This document shows, piece after piece, positions 1-11,400 of a DNA stretch of 64,000 nt. The notes beneath the pieces were generated by a model. That model was not told where the DNA came from. It did no database searches and was given only the letters and a program-made list of their open reading frames with translations. This DNA comes from Ilex aquifolium (Eukaryota; Streptophyta; Magnoliopsida; Aquifoliales; Aquifoliaceae), in NCBI GenBank assembly GCA_951799425.1, contig OX637397.1, positions 38,792,409 to 38,856,408 on the forward strand. The letters run 5' to 3'. The translations under genes and the position numbers were made by a program. Position 1 is the stretch's first letter. Each line of letters opens with the position of its first letter.

Positions 1-214
1 AATTTTTAGAATACATTCACCTTTTGGATTCATTTATCACTTTTTTTTTTTAGTACTTAAAATAAATATACAAATAAGTCACTCCACATATCCGTCAGTG
101 AGTATTGTACTTCAACACTTATAGGTGACCCCATTGTACTTACGTCGAAGCCGAAGCTAAGGTCCCATCGTGTGCTCTAAATGCTGAAGAGTAGGTTTAA
201 TTTCAACGAATTGC

Positions 215-297
215 CGTAACTATGAAGCCTCGAATTCCAGTATTTAGCAAAAAAATTCGAGTTCTTACCTACTGAGCTAACAACTCGTTGGTCACTT
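215..297 (-). repeat. tRNA-like SINE head (relic)
   Basis: Read on the minus strand from 297, the sequence has a pol III A-box-like stretch (TAGCTCAGTAGGTAAGA) followed about 35 bases later by a B-box-like stretch (GGAATTCGAGGCTTC). This spacing is typical of a tRNA-derived SINE head. I see no foldable tRNA with a proper anticodon arm, so I do not call a tRNA gene. The body and tail are not recognisable. Fairly weak call. Confidence 0.35.
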
Positions 298-991
298 ATC
301 ACTCTTTCGGGTGAAAGTAACTTACCACATTTTTAGATTTTTTTACTTTTCGATATGATACCGAAAAATAAAAATGGGTACTGTAAAATTTCCCTCATAT
401 CATATTCAAATCATAATTATAAATAGAAACCACAATTTTATGTTCTTTACTCTCTACCAAATCTACTTGATAGTTTATACAACTACTAGAAAATATTTTG
501 GTTTTCGAGAATTCATATAATCTTAGATCAAAAAATGAAAAAAAAAAAATTTGACAAAACCAGCAGGGGGTTTCTTGGTGGAAAAGAGCTAAATGAAACA
601 TTCATGCCAGTCGAAAGGATTTTCCTGGGAGTATGCAGTAGGGCAGATGATCAAATTTTTATACTCCTTTAATATTCGAATAGAGTTTTAACTAATGTGC
701 AGCTCAGCTTAGCACACTTGAGCTCGTTTTGTTTTTAATATAATTAAACATTTTTGTAGTGAAAGAAAAATAGCAAATTAACACTCTTAGCCTATGTATG
801 ACGTATTTTTGACGTCTAATTAAGAGACTTTGGATTATAGTCTCATTGGAAGTCTTTTTTTTTTTTTTGGATTTACTCGAGACTTGAATTTGAGTAAGAA
901 GTACAAAATTTGAAAAGGATTATCAAGAAGCGAAGCCGAGCTTGAGTAAGAGTCTAAAATTTGAAAGTAATACTTGACCACGTGATAGTCT

Positions 992-1190
992 TTTTTTTTT
1001 GTTCAACAGTCAGGGGTGGTCGGATCAACTTACGCGCACTTCAACTAATCTCTTCCTCAGTCCAGTCGAAGGCAGACCATTCACGTTAGAATTAGAGTAT
1101 ATATGAGAGATAAATCTCTCATTACCTGATCCTAAGAGATTGTCAAGATTCAAATATAAAATGTCTGAATTTAAAGCTCGTCTCTAATAC
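992..1190 (-). repeat. tRNA-derived SINE, minus strand
   Basis: A T-run near 990-1000 (an A-tail on the minus strand) precedes a block that reads on the minus strand GATTAGTTGAAGTGCG...GATCCGACCACCCC. This matches in order a GTAAATTAGCTCGGACACCC block in the plus-strand copy at 5043-5257. A GAATCTTG B-box-like core is also shared by the two copies. Same family in opposite orientation. Ends are approximate. Confidence 0.5.
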
Positions 1191-1771
1191 CATTTGAACA
1201 AAACTCATAGTCATCTTGAGCCGAGCTTGACCGTACCAAAATTCGAAAATCTAACACCCACATGGAAACCCATTCAACTAAATATTTCCAATATGTGCCT
1301 AATTGATCGAAATTTCAACCTTCAAAATAAAGAGGAGAAACATCATATTTTTGTCATTTCAGAGTCACTAATAGGTCATTCTTTGTCCAGGATAACGATA
1401 GAAAAGATCAGTTGTTTACAAGTAATTTGATAGACGGAACATCAAAATGGACTTTACAGTAAGTCATACTCACAAGTTTCAAGATAAACACAAACTTTGT
1501 CCATCATCTTTTACTTTTATAAAAGACTAGAAAAGTATTGACAGTCGTACGAATTGATTGGTGCCTTAAAAAGCTTTGATATTTCTTTTTGCTATAGGTG
1601 TTCAAGTTTATATCGAATTTCGACTACTCTCGTGAATTCAATAGTTCAAACATTTTAATATGTCAAATACTGAATCAAAGTATACTCTAATACTTTTTTT
1701 TTTCTTTAATAGATTTTTTCTTGATAGATTACTTATTATGTATTATTAAGAGACTCACTTATATACAATAG

Positions 1772-2236
1772 GGGCTGTTTGGTAAAGGGATATGAGAGGG
1801 CTTGACAAGATGGATTTGGGAAAAATAGTCCAAAGGACCCCCAAATCCCATGTTTGGATTGAATGTTTAGTCCCGAGTTTCCAAACCTGGCCTGTAACTG
1901 ACCTAGAGATTAAACTCATGATCATGAGTTTCGTCAAACCTAGGGGAAGGGTGGGTTTGGGAAGATGGGTAAAGGGTTAAGAATACAAAAGACAATTGTG
2001 CCTCTTAACAAGAGTATGAATTAAATTGATCAAGGGTAATATAGTCATTTATAGGATAAATAGTTGTTAATAATTATGATATATCCGTGGGTTCTACATG
2101 TGTATGTGTTACATACCAAACATGAGCATGAACCGGATTGAATGTTGAATCTCATCTTTGTAAAGAGAGGTTTGAGTTTAGAAAGGTTTGGAGAAGCCAA
2201 TCCAAACCCCTCTCCAAAGTTCATCCAAACAAGCCC
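1772..2236. mobile_element. MITE with TAG target duplication
   Basis: The element starts GGGCTGTTTGG and ends CCAAACAAGCCC, an almost perfect terminal inverted repeat. It is flanked by TAG at 1769-1771 and TAG at 2237-2239. At 465 bp, with no coding capacity, short TIRs and a 3-bp duplication, it fits a PIF/Harbinger-like non-autonomous element. The family assignment is inferred; the TIR and duplication are directly visible. Confidence 0.7.
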
Positions 2237-2239
2237 TAG

Positions 2240-3415
2240 GTCTATTTGGAGTTGGCTTAAAACCTTAGCTTTTTTTTATTTCAAAAGAAAAAAAAAGTCT
2301 AATCTATTTGGACCTTGATTTACCGGGCGACTTTTTCATCAATTTTTTAAACAAAAATAGATTTTATCAGCACCAAGAAAAAATTAAAAAAATAGGATTT
2401 ATCCAAGGGCTTCCAAGGAAAAGTCAATTTTTTCAAAAACACTCTAAATAATTCCAAGAGTTTTTTTAATTTTGATATTTTCATTTCATTTTACAAACCT
2501 ATATTTTACACTCAAAAAAACCAATTCTAAACGGGTATAATATTCTGTTTAAATTTACGATAAATGATCTTTCAAGAAGAGAAAATTACTTTAAAAAAAA
2601 AAAAAAGGTATGAAAGAGGATCACATTCTATTATATTCTAATCATCAAACGATAAATTTCCTCATGATGGGAATTTAATCACTTCCAACACTAACGCTGA
2701 AGTCAAATCACACATGATGAATAGAATTCAATAAAATTCTTGAATCCACACCGTGATTAGCGTTAAGTCATTTTCATTGAAAAAAGTGAGCAGCAAAAAT
2801 AATGTAATTATATATCCTTATGTCTTCCACTTATCACGGGTTTAATTTTGTAGGTCTCAAACCAAACAATTTTATCCCTTTATTGCATCCAAATTCTTTG
2901 AAATTGGTTTGAATTTTCGGATTGCGTAGTTCGGTCAAAACATTATTATTAAATAACACACATGTTATACTCCTCTCTATTAAATTAAATTTTTAAGATA
3001 GATAGTGGTTTAATACTGCGGTATAATTTACAAAATTCAAGTTTAGATGACACCAGGATCTCCTTCCTTACCATATAAGAGGAAGAAAAAGAAAAAAAGA
3101 ATCAGGTGAAGAGAGTATTACAATACTTATGTTACACTTTCCCCGATGAGTTTGGCTACCCTCCTATTTAAGAAGATGAGTGGTTAAGATTTACACTCAT
3201 CAGCATATTTAGTAGATTTTGAATTTTTAAAATTTAAAAATCTTTTTGAATTAGTTAAATATGTGATTCTGACCATTCAAAGAGAATTAGAAAATCCTCA
3301 AATTCTTAAAAATTGGAAGAGAGTCCAACCTTCTTCCAATAGCTTAAGATTTTAGGGTTGATAATAGTTTAACAATAAATGTTGGAAAAACTCATGTGGT
3401 CAAGATTTAAGGATA
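2240..3415. other. Intergenic, no gene seen
   Basis: AT-rich sequence without a credible reading frame, RNA gene or clear transposon end. Several A or T homopolymers are present. Confidence 0.6.
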
Positions 3416-3417
3416 AA

Positions 3418-3530
3418 AAATACTACACAATCTAAATAGAATCCAACATGTTAGATGAGTGAGCCCCACTAAAAAATTGATGGGGCCCACTCATCAAATG
3501 AATGATATTGATTTGGATTGTAATTTTTTG
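3418..3530. repeat. Foldback (palindromic) MITE
   Basis: Centred on 3454-3495, GATGAGTGAGCCCCA is followed after a short A/T loop by TGGGGCCCACTCATC, a near-perfect stem. The arms continue outward less perfectly (ACAATCTAAATAGAATCC against GGATTGTAATTTT on the other side). It resembles other foldback elements in this window at 3750, 14198, 27611 and 37210. Confidence 0.5.
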
Positions 3531-3749
3531 GGTTTCATTTGAGTTATGTAACATTACAAACACAAATTTCAAGGTCTTGGCTAACACGTAGGTAACAAGA
3601 CAATATAATCAAATTCTGGTTGTACGATTTTATTGTGTATTATTTTTGGCCAAATTATATGTGAAGTTTGGTCCAATTTCATAGAATCCAAACTCAATTA
3701 CATTGAATGCAAAAAGAAGGGTTGTTGATATGCATACAAACAGCAAAAA

Positions 3750-3902
3750 GTAATGCTACATGGACTTAAAAATTAAACTTAAAAATTAGATTTGATAATC
3801 ACAACCATTGAATAGGTAGTGGGTTCCAATAAATGCTGGATCCACAGTGAAATCAATAATTGTAATTATAAAGTCTAATTTTTAAATCTAATTTTTAATT
3901 CA
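3750..3902. repeat. Foldback MITE, partial
   Basis: TAATGCTACATGGACTTAAA opens a block whose arm (AAAATTAGATTTGATAAT) is mirrored by CTAATTTTTAAATCTAATTTTT at the right end. The middle contains the ACAACCATTGAAT-type core also seen in the copy in FAB1C intron 4. The right-hand outer terminus is missing. Confidence 0.45.
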
Positions 3903-3903
3903 A

Positions 3904-4004
3904 TTGGTTTGAATTAATATGGCAAAGGGTCACATGCATACAAACTGCAAAATGTGGGGAGACAAGTTGGTTTGAATTAATATAGCAAAGGGTCACATGC
4001 ATAC
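3904..4004. promoter_or_regulatory. Duplicated promoter block with RY-like CATGCAT
   Basis: The 38-base block at 3904-3941 is repeated at 3967-4004 with a single visible difference (GGCAAAG versus AGCAAAG). Each copy contains GGGTCACATGCATAC, with the RY-type core CATGCAT. The second copy lies about 95 bp before the TATA-like sequence of the PADRE gene, so this may be proximal promoter sequence. The duplication is plainly visible; the regulatory role is inferred. Confidence 0.6.
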
Positions 4005-4097
4005 TGTTTCATTTGTCAAACAGTCGATGCAAATATTCAAAATTTGCACTCTTTCTTTGACCCATAACCTCCCTACCACAACCACCACCAATAAAAC

Positions 4098-4104
4098 TAT
4101 ATAT
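4098..4104 (+). promoter_or_regulatory. TATA-like box of the PADRE gene
   Basis: TATATAT lies 168 bp before the chosen start codon. A transcription start near 4130 would give a leader of about 140 bases containing the GA repeat. Confidence 0.45.
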
Positions 4105-4180
4105 GTCCTCAAATCACACACCCACCATGCCATATGAACTCTTGGTGGGACAAAGAGGGGACCCAAAAGTACATCTACCA

Positions 4181-4207
4181 AGAGAGAGAGAGAGAGAGAG
4201 AGAGAGA
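4181..4207 (+). repeat. (GA)n microsatellite in 5' leader
   Basis: An AGAGAG run of 27 bases sits between the TATA-like box and the start codon of the PADRE gene. GA/CT tracts in leaders are common in plant genes. The other two genes here also have one in or near their leader. Confidence 0.85.
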
Positions 4208-4271
4208 CAAGGTTCTCTTGTTCATTTTTATAATCTCAGGAGAGAATCCAAAGAGAGTGACGAGAACAACA

Positions 4272-6905
4272 ATGGGTAACAGTTTAGGAGGAAAAAAAAC
4301 AGCTAAGGTTATGAAAATCACCGGCGAGACAATCAAGTTAAAGACTCCGGTGAACGCCGGTGAGGTTGTTAAGGACTATCCCGGCCATGTTTTGTTAGAT
4401 TCCGAGGCAGTTAAGCATTTTGGAATTCGAGCAAAACCCTTGGAACTTCACGAGGAACTGAAGAAGAAAAGGGTCTATTTCCTAGTGGAATTGCCTAAGT
4501 TTCCTGATGATAAAGTTCCAAGAAGAGTCCGGTCAGGGATTCACATGAGTGCGAAAGACCGGCTCGAGAGCCTAATGCTGGCTAAGAGATCTGCATCGGA
4601 CCTTTCTGTCATGAGACCGAGGAACATTATGCTCGAGGAGTCGAAGGAAGGAAAAGAAAATGGTCATGTGAGGATGAAAATGAGGCTTCCCAAGGCAGAG
4701 TTGGCACAGTTGATGATGCAAAGCAAAGACAAGGCCGAGGCAGCTCAGAAGATTGTGGATCTTTACATGGATAACAACTCCAACGGTGGTGGCGGTGGTG
4801 GCGGCGGCGGCGGTGGTGGCAGTGGTGGGGAGGCCGACAAGGTGCATGATGGTGCATTGTTGCACCAACAATTGCATTGGAATGGTGGCAGCCAAGGAAG
4901 AGCTAAGGTACGTTTTTCTTCAGACACTGATCCGGTTTTCATGCCATGTTTTATGGGTTTGATATTTCTTATTGCACTTATTGTTCATATCTATGTTTAT
5001 AATATGATAGAGTGGGGAATTGTGACGATGAGAATGGAAGTCATTGACCCCCGCAGAGGTAGTTTAAGTACTATCACGTAAATTTAGACGTTTTGAGTTT
5101 GAATCTTGATAACTCTTTTAAACTAGTCCATGATGAATTTATCCTTCATTAATACCTTAGTCTCGACATAGATAACTTGTATTTGATCGAACCAATGAGA
5201 GAATTAATCGAAATACGTGTAAATTAGCTCGGACACCCTTAACCGTTGAAAAAAAAAGACATTATAGTAAAAAATTAAGGAAAATTGACTCCAACTCATT
5301 TTCAGCCAGAAGTTTCATTCATTTTTCTTAAGTTTTTGGAACTTTTTTGGGAATTCTCTTGCATATGTAGCAGCCAATTGATGATTAATTCTTCTCATTT
5401 TTTTGAGTTGTAAAAGTATAAATTTTTTTTTTATATTTAAATTTTGTTATCATATTTTGTTTTTCATTGATAATATCGCTAATCTAATTATTTTTTCTTA
5501 TGACAACTGATTTTAAGTAAGATTTTATCAATTTTAATTTTGAAAAGCTTCTTTTTGTAGAAGTAACTATTACAAAAATTAATAATAATATTCTATAAGC
5601 AATGCATACATTTGAAGAAACAAAATCTAGTCTTTTTTATATAATTTAGTGTCTCAATTGGAGTATTTTCTTTCATTTATAAAATCTTATTTAAAATATT
5701 TTATTTTTAAAATAAATCTAAATTGTCAATGTCAGAAAAATTGTTATGCTTTAAGAAACATCCAAAATAGAGAGAGGATGTGGTTAAGAATGGGTGAGTG
5801 AATTATGACTTGACCTTTGAGTATCCCATCAGTTTTTTTTTAATAAAATTTTGATTTTTTAGGTTATTATTATTATGGGTTGAATCATGAGCTCAAAAAA
5901 TTATTAAAATTAAAATTTTTGATTGGCCTTAAATTTTAACTAAAGATTTTTTATAGAACTTGTAATTTTCATAGACTTAAAATTTTAAAGTGGGCCAACT
6001 ATTTACCTAAAATTATGGGACTTTCTAAAATTATAAAGCCTAAAGTCCAAGCTTTTTTACTTCTATAGTTAGGCCTGCCCTCCTCGGTCAGTTGATAAGC
6101 ACTTTAGTAAGAATAAATCAAGGATTGAAACATCTTACGAATGTATATATCCTTTAAAATCATTGTACGAATAGGAAGTGACATCCATTGAAAGCGAAGC
6201 ATTGTAAGCTGCCATAACACTTTCACTTTCAGTACTCAGATTTACCAGAGAGGCGTGCTTGAGAGGAAAACTATGAGTTTGGCGACTTGCCACACAAATG
6301 GACAATTAGGTGATCTGGGATAAGATTTTCCCAAGCCTTTAGTATAAAGTTTTTAGTCCTTTTGCATGACTACCAATATACAATTCTTCAAGTCCCCTTG
6401 GTAATAAAAAGGTTTGGCATTTGTTTGACTACCAATATATAATTCAGAGTATAAAAAAAAATCAATTGACACTATTCTACCAACTAGAGACTCTATTACG
6501 TCATAGTTACTTCATTAATACATGTCAAAAGATGTGGCTGCTATGGGAACTTGGGACTCATCGCAATCCATCTGCATCGAGTCAATTAGGACGTCTCTGG
6601 CGAGACTCGAACTTAGGAGAGCACTAAGATGTAGCAAAACGGTGATATGTAATTGTTAACGAAGAAAAAAACTCGTAAAAAGAAGATGGAAAGAGAAAAG
6701 AAAGAATGAAACAATCAGTTCATGTCTATTAATCCTGTGTTTTAACCATTCTTCTTATTCAGATTTATAATCGTCACCATGTTAATTGAAATGTTTTTCA
6801 AAAAGCTCCCTAAACATTATTGATTTTGGTTGGTTATACTTGCAGAAGAGAGTCGGTTTTCTGCCCGTCGACGAACAGGAGATTCAATTTGCTCTGGCCT
6901 CTTAG
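4272..6905 (+). CDS. PADRE-domain (DUF4228) protein, two exons
   Basis: Exons 4272-4907 and 6846-6905 (231 residues). The donor AAG|GTACGT and acceptor TGCAG|AAG join in phase 0, and the tail then reads KKRVGFLPVDEQEIQFALAS before TAG. The N-terminus MGNSLGGKKTAKVMK, followed by a beta-rich block with HVLLDSEAVKHFG, is typical of the plant PADRE/DUF4228 family. MGNSLG could be N-myristoylated at Gly2. The family is plant-specific and is linked by others to pathogen and stress responses; its biochemical role is unknown. Residues about 175-185 are a Gly run encoded by GGT/GGC repeats. I chose the ATG at 4272 over an upstream in-frame ATG at 4134, because the upstream stretch lies in the leader and reads as low-complexity GA repeat. 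The 1938-bp intron hosts a SINE. Exon 2 encodes only 19 residues, and reading through the donor would replace this conserved tail. Confidence 0.88.
5043..5257 (+). repeat. tRNA-derived SINE in PADRE intron
   Basis: An A-box-like GAGGTAGTTTAAGTA and a B-box-like GAGTTTGAATCTTG are followed by a body ending in a TTAGCTCGGACACCC block and an A-rich tail (5248-5258). It is the same family as the minus-strand copy at 992-1190. Possible imperfect target repeats are AGTCATTGA on the left and AGACATTAT on the right. Confidence 0.55.
5800..6075. repeat. Degenerate hAT-like MITE relic in intron
   Basis: The block with TTTTTTAATAAAATTTTGA, AAAATTATGGGACTT and AAGCCTAAAGTCCAAGC, ending AGGCCTGCCCT, resembles in order the interior and right end of the hAT MITEs at 25914-26348 and 35716-36153. 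The left terminus is lost and no target duplication is visible. Confidence 0.35.
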
Positions 6906-8415
6906 CAGCCGATGATCATATGTTGCAAACAGTTGAAAGTGAACCAGAAACAATGCAAGATTCAAAGAAAGAAGAACAAATTTTCCCTCTTGTGTCTACA
7001 TATTCCAGCAAATTTCCCAGCAACCAAACACACTTGTTTTTGTGTTTGCTCTGTACAATGAACAACAAAGCTGTGAAATGCTGAGAATTAGAAGATAGCT
7101 TTAGGTGGTTTCACACAAGTAGATGTTTTTGGAAATAACTTTAGTATGACTTGTATAATAATTATAAGACTCTTGCAATAATGCTGGTTGTTCCAACTTC
7201 TCCTCACATGAAGCCTCTAGCCATGAAAGAGAACAATGAATCCTCTGTCAAATCCTGCATCACATTAACAATATAAATATTTCAAGTTTCACACACACTC
7301 ACACATAAATATATGTTATTGGTCATTCTGATAATTAATATTCTAAAAATATTGATATAGTCAATATTATTTGTTAGAGTTGACTACCGAGTATTTTCAG
7401 AGTAATTTTTGCAATCATTCACGGTGTAAGGTTTTTTCGGTCAAAAATAGGCTTATTATATTACTTTTTTATTCATTGATAAAACAATTACAACAACTTT
7501 TGAATACTGCATGGATATCAGAAGAGTGGTGAAGAGAAATCCGAAAAAGACAACCATTAGTCTGTTGATTGACATAAGCGTGGGAGAATCAAAGATGACC
7601 AAGTAAACTAGACTCCATTGGTCAATACCTATGCTGAAAGATGAGAATCTGATTGGGTAGTATGGGATGGATGGTAAGTAATTCTTTGGCTGTTAGCAAA
7701 CTGATAATGATTCAAATAACACTCCTAAAAGACATAGTACTACTACTGATTGATCTCAGAAAGTGATATATTGTTGATTGCTGAATCAATAGTAGGAAAA
7801 GGGAAATGTGTTTATGCCTAAGTTCTTGGTGGAGAAGACGGCCCTAATTAAGCTTGTGGCAATCTCAGTTCTTTCATTTCATCTAAAAGGAAGATCGGCT
7901 ATAGAGAGAGAGAGAGAGAGAGAAATTTGATAAGTTGATACTAATGTCCAGTATGATCAGGGGTTTGTGATCGAGTAATAAATTGATCGATGCCCAAAGA
8001 AGACTCAACTGAATTCTAACAATGAAGTATTAAAAGTCCTCCAGTCACCGTCTCTTCGAGATGGCATCCTCCTAACAATGAAGTAAGAACAAGTTTAAGC
8101 CATAGTTTTGACCTCATTTTCTCACAGGAAAAAAAAAACTCATAAAAGCAAGCTCTGCAGAAGTCGAATGAAGGAATTTTCTTCAAGGAAACTTGTTCAC
8201 ATGTACAGAAAGTACAACGAAAACCCAAAGGGGGAATTTTGTTCCCTTCTTTTTTGTATAAACCTATTTTTTGGGCCTATTGTTACCACATTCAAAAGAA
8301 CATAATAAACAAACTACAGCAAAGGATCTATCTACCCCTCTCCATCTTTCTGCAATAGCAGTTCTTTCCATTATTAGCCAATAATCTGCCAATAAATTGA
8401 ATGCAATGACGTGGT
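6906..8415. other. Intergenic between convergent genes
   Basis: This holds the 3' untranslated regions of the PADRE gene (left) and of FAB1C (right, minus strand). A GA microsatellite is at 7903-7922. No other gene, RNA or transposon end is recognisable. Confidence 0.6.
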
Positions 8416-11400
8416 TTATGGTGACCACTGATCAGGTACTGTGAGGAAATACGTTGTCATTGCTTTTCTGAATCGTTTCTTATACTGTTTCGGAGAAATG
8501 ATTGTTGGAGAAGCATTCTTCGGTCCACCAAGTATACCAGATGCCTTTACCCACGTCTCCAAATGCTTGTCCCAGGTGTATTGTCTCATGAAGTCAATGA
8601 TACCCAAAACCAGCTCCTTGCGCTCATCGTCCACCCCAACCAGCAAGGAATAATCCATGACGTCAACAGACTGCAAAAGCACAAGAAAGTTAATGGTGCA
8701 CCTTTGAAACCAAATTTCACTCCACTCCTATGCCCGATTCCCTTATGTCCAAAAAAAACCCAAAAAGAAAAATCATCAAAAAAATTTGAGACACAATTTC
8801 GAAACACAAAAGTTCAATGATAAAACTGATTACCGCTAAAAAGGATGTATCATTCCAAACAGCTCTCTCAAGGCTTCTCTTTGCCTTGCTTCCTAGAAAA
8901 ATGGGTTTAGTACGCAGCGTTTCCAAGAGATTCATATCTAGCAATACTTTATTTGTCCCTGTGGGATCTGAATTGTAACGAGATCTCGCAGAGCCTTTAA
9001 GATCATAGACCCTTGAGATACTTCGGTTGAAAAAAAGGTTCTCCATCACCATCAAATCCATTTTTGTTTCCTTTCCACCTTTCCCATGTTTGACAGTAAC
9101 CTACCATTAGAACATAGATGTTAGAATAACAACAATACAAGAGCTCCAATACTCCAGCACCCCTACCCCAGCCACACGCACCAGCGGGCAGATGAGAAAT
9201 GGTACCTGATATATGCCTAGAACTTTAGCCAGGCAAGTTGGACTTCCTGAGCTAAGAGAATCTGTCAGATATTTGAAGTATTGAGGTGCGAATTCTTCAA
9301 AAGACTCCAACTCAGTCTTTGTGACTTGCTTTATAATGAATCTTTCATCCAATGACTTGGCAAAATAGACATTGCTCTTTCCCCCTTGTGCACTCCATCT
9401 CTTGCAGCGACTCAAAGAGCGCACAAAATCCAACTCACTTGGGCAGCATTTCTTTCGAAGGGCATCAAATTGCTTTGCAAAATAACAGGTAACAGAAAAC
9501 TTCACCTTTTCCCCAGCATAGTTAGAATCATCTTGAAAAGAAATTCTCAAATGAGAAGAGCTCTTGGGATCAGTAAACAGGGTACCAATTGTCGTCGAAG
9601 TTTCTTCAGATCCAAAACTTCCATAGTGAATATAATCCAAGTCAAGAGAGCCAATAGACTGCCATGCTGAAAAATTAGAAGCTATAGAATTATACTTATT
9701 TATGTCACTAGCAGTGCATACATCATGTTCATTCAGCTTATGCACAACCCGGTCTTCATATTCCTTGCAACTAAGGGCATAAGATATTATGCTGGTGGGT
9801 TCATTCTCATAGACAGCAATAACTAAGTTACTTTGGCCATTTTGTGGAAGCATAAACCGTGCTCCTTCAGGCAACAGAGATGCAGAAGAGATCAAGGAGG
9901 GTGAGGCACTCAGCAGAAGATTTAACTTCTGGGCTTCGCGAGGTAACATTTGGGAATAAGTCCTCTGTACGATAGAGACAGGGTCCCTGACCATATTCCT
10001 GTACTCACCAGAAGCATGAAAAGATCTAAGTGTTGACAAATGCAATGAAGAGGGGGACAGTCCTTTCCTAATTCTGTCTTGAATTCTCAATGCAGAATCG
10101 AAGGAATAAACTCTAGCCGGTGACATTAGCTTTCTAAAAGGTGGATTATCAGTTTGATTTATCTGCATGAGCAAAGCAGCTTCAGGTACATCTGCCTCTA
10201 GTGTCTGCAGGAACTGAGTTTTCAAAGACAGTTGATCTGTACCAGTCCATAAAGAATCTATTTTATCGGATAGACTGGTTCCAGCTGAGGGGACGCGTTC
10301 CAAGGCTGTACTATTGACTGCGCCATCTGAGTGCAATTCCTCCTCTTTGTTATGGAAGTGGGAGTTTGATATGGAGTCTTCTGGAACTCCAGGCTCAGAT
10401 GGTGATGCTTTAGGCTCCTCCCACTGTTCAGACTGTAGATCCTTTTGAGGAAACTTCAGTAATTCTGAAATCTCAGGCACATTTTCTTCATTGCCGTAGT
10501 CAAGACTGCCATCCTCAACAGATGCATCACTTCTCCCATTTTCCAGCTCAGCATAAGATGCAGCATCCTGTGTAACCTCAGAACCAGAACTCCTTTTAAG
10601 TAGAGAATCCAATGAATAAAGCCGACGATCCCAAACATGTGAACCAATAAGGAGAGAATGTCTCAAGCGATTGAGTTCAAGGATGTCTAGTGCTCCCTGG
10701 CCCAATTCTGAAGTCTTTTCATCAGCAGGTTGGAGCAGATCCTAATCAAACAAATGGAAACAAGTCAGAAATAAATGGATGCACTACTAAGACATCAACA
10801 AAATGATAAATTTGTATCAAAAGAACAATACAAGCTCCTATATACCAAGACCCTGCTATGAAAATAACACTATTGTTGATCTTTGGTCGGTACTTACATT
10901 GTACTCATTTTTCTCTTTCAAAAGCAGGTTTTTCAACTCCTTGATGCGAGTACATAACACACTTATATCAGATGATTCATGTCCAAAAGATGTGCTTTTC
11001 TGTTCTGTGCTGCGAAGCACGCCTAATATCTCCTCATATAAGGTTTCCATTTGATTTAGAAGCTGACAGGGGAAAAGGTAGAAGGTTATAGATTTGTCAA
11101 AAATGTAGAGAAGTTATCAATAATATTCGAAATTTAGCATCAATAAAAGGAAATCATAGAAATTGCATTGTTTTCAAGATTCTATGAAGCACCTCAGCTG
11201 CCTCTTTTCTTATCCAGTCCTGTTGCACATGACCATTGAACTCGAGCACTGATGGGGGCAAACAGACAGAAAGAATATCGATAGGAGAATATCGGAAGAA
11301 TGCAACCATACTCCCAAATCTATTAAAGCAAACAAGAAAACTTCTGTTGATCAACACCATCAGATTCAATCATACACGTCATTACACACAACACAAAGAA

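Noticed and set aside
215..297. A functional tRNA gene
   Set aside because: A- and B-box-like words are present, but I cannot form acceptor and anticodon arms. SINE relic is the better reading.
4572..4895. Minus-strand open frames over the PADRE exon
   Set aside because: They are antisense shadows. The His/Thr/Ala runs come from the GGT/GGC repeat read backwards.
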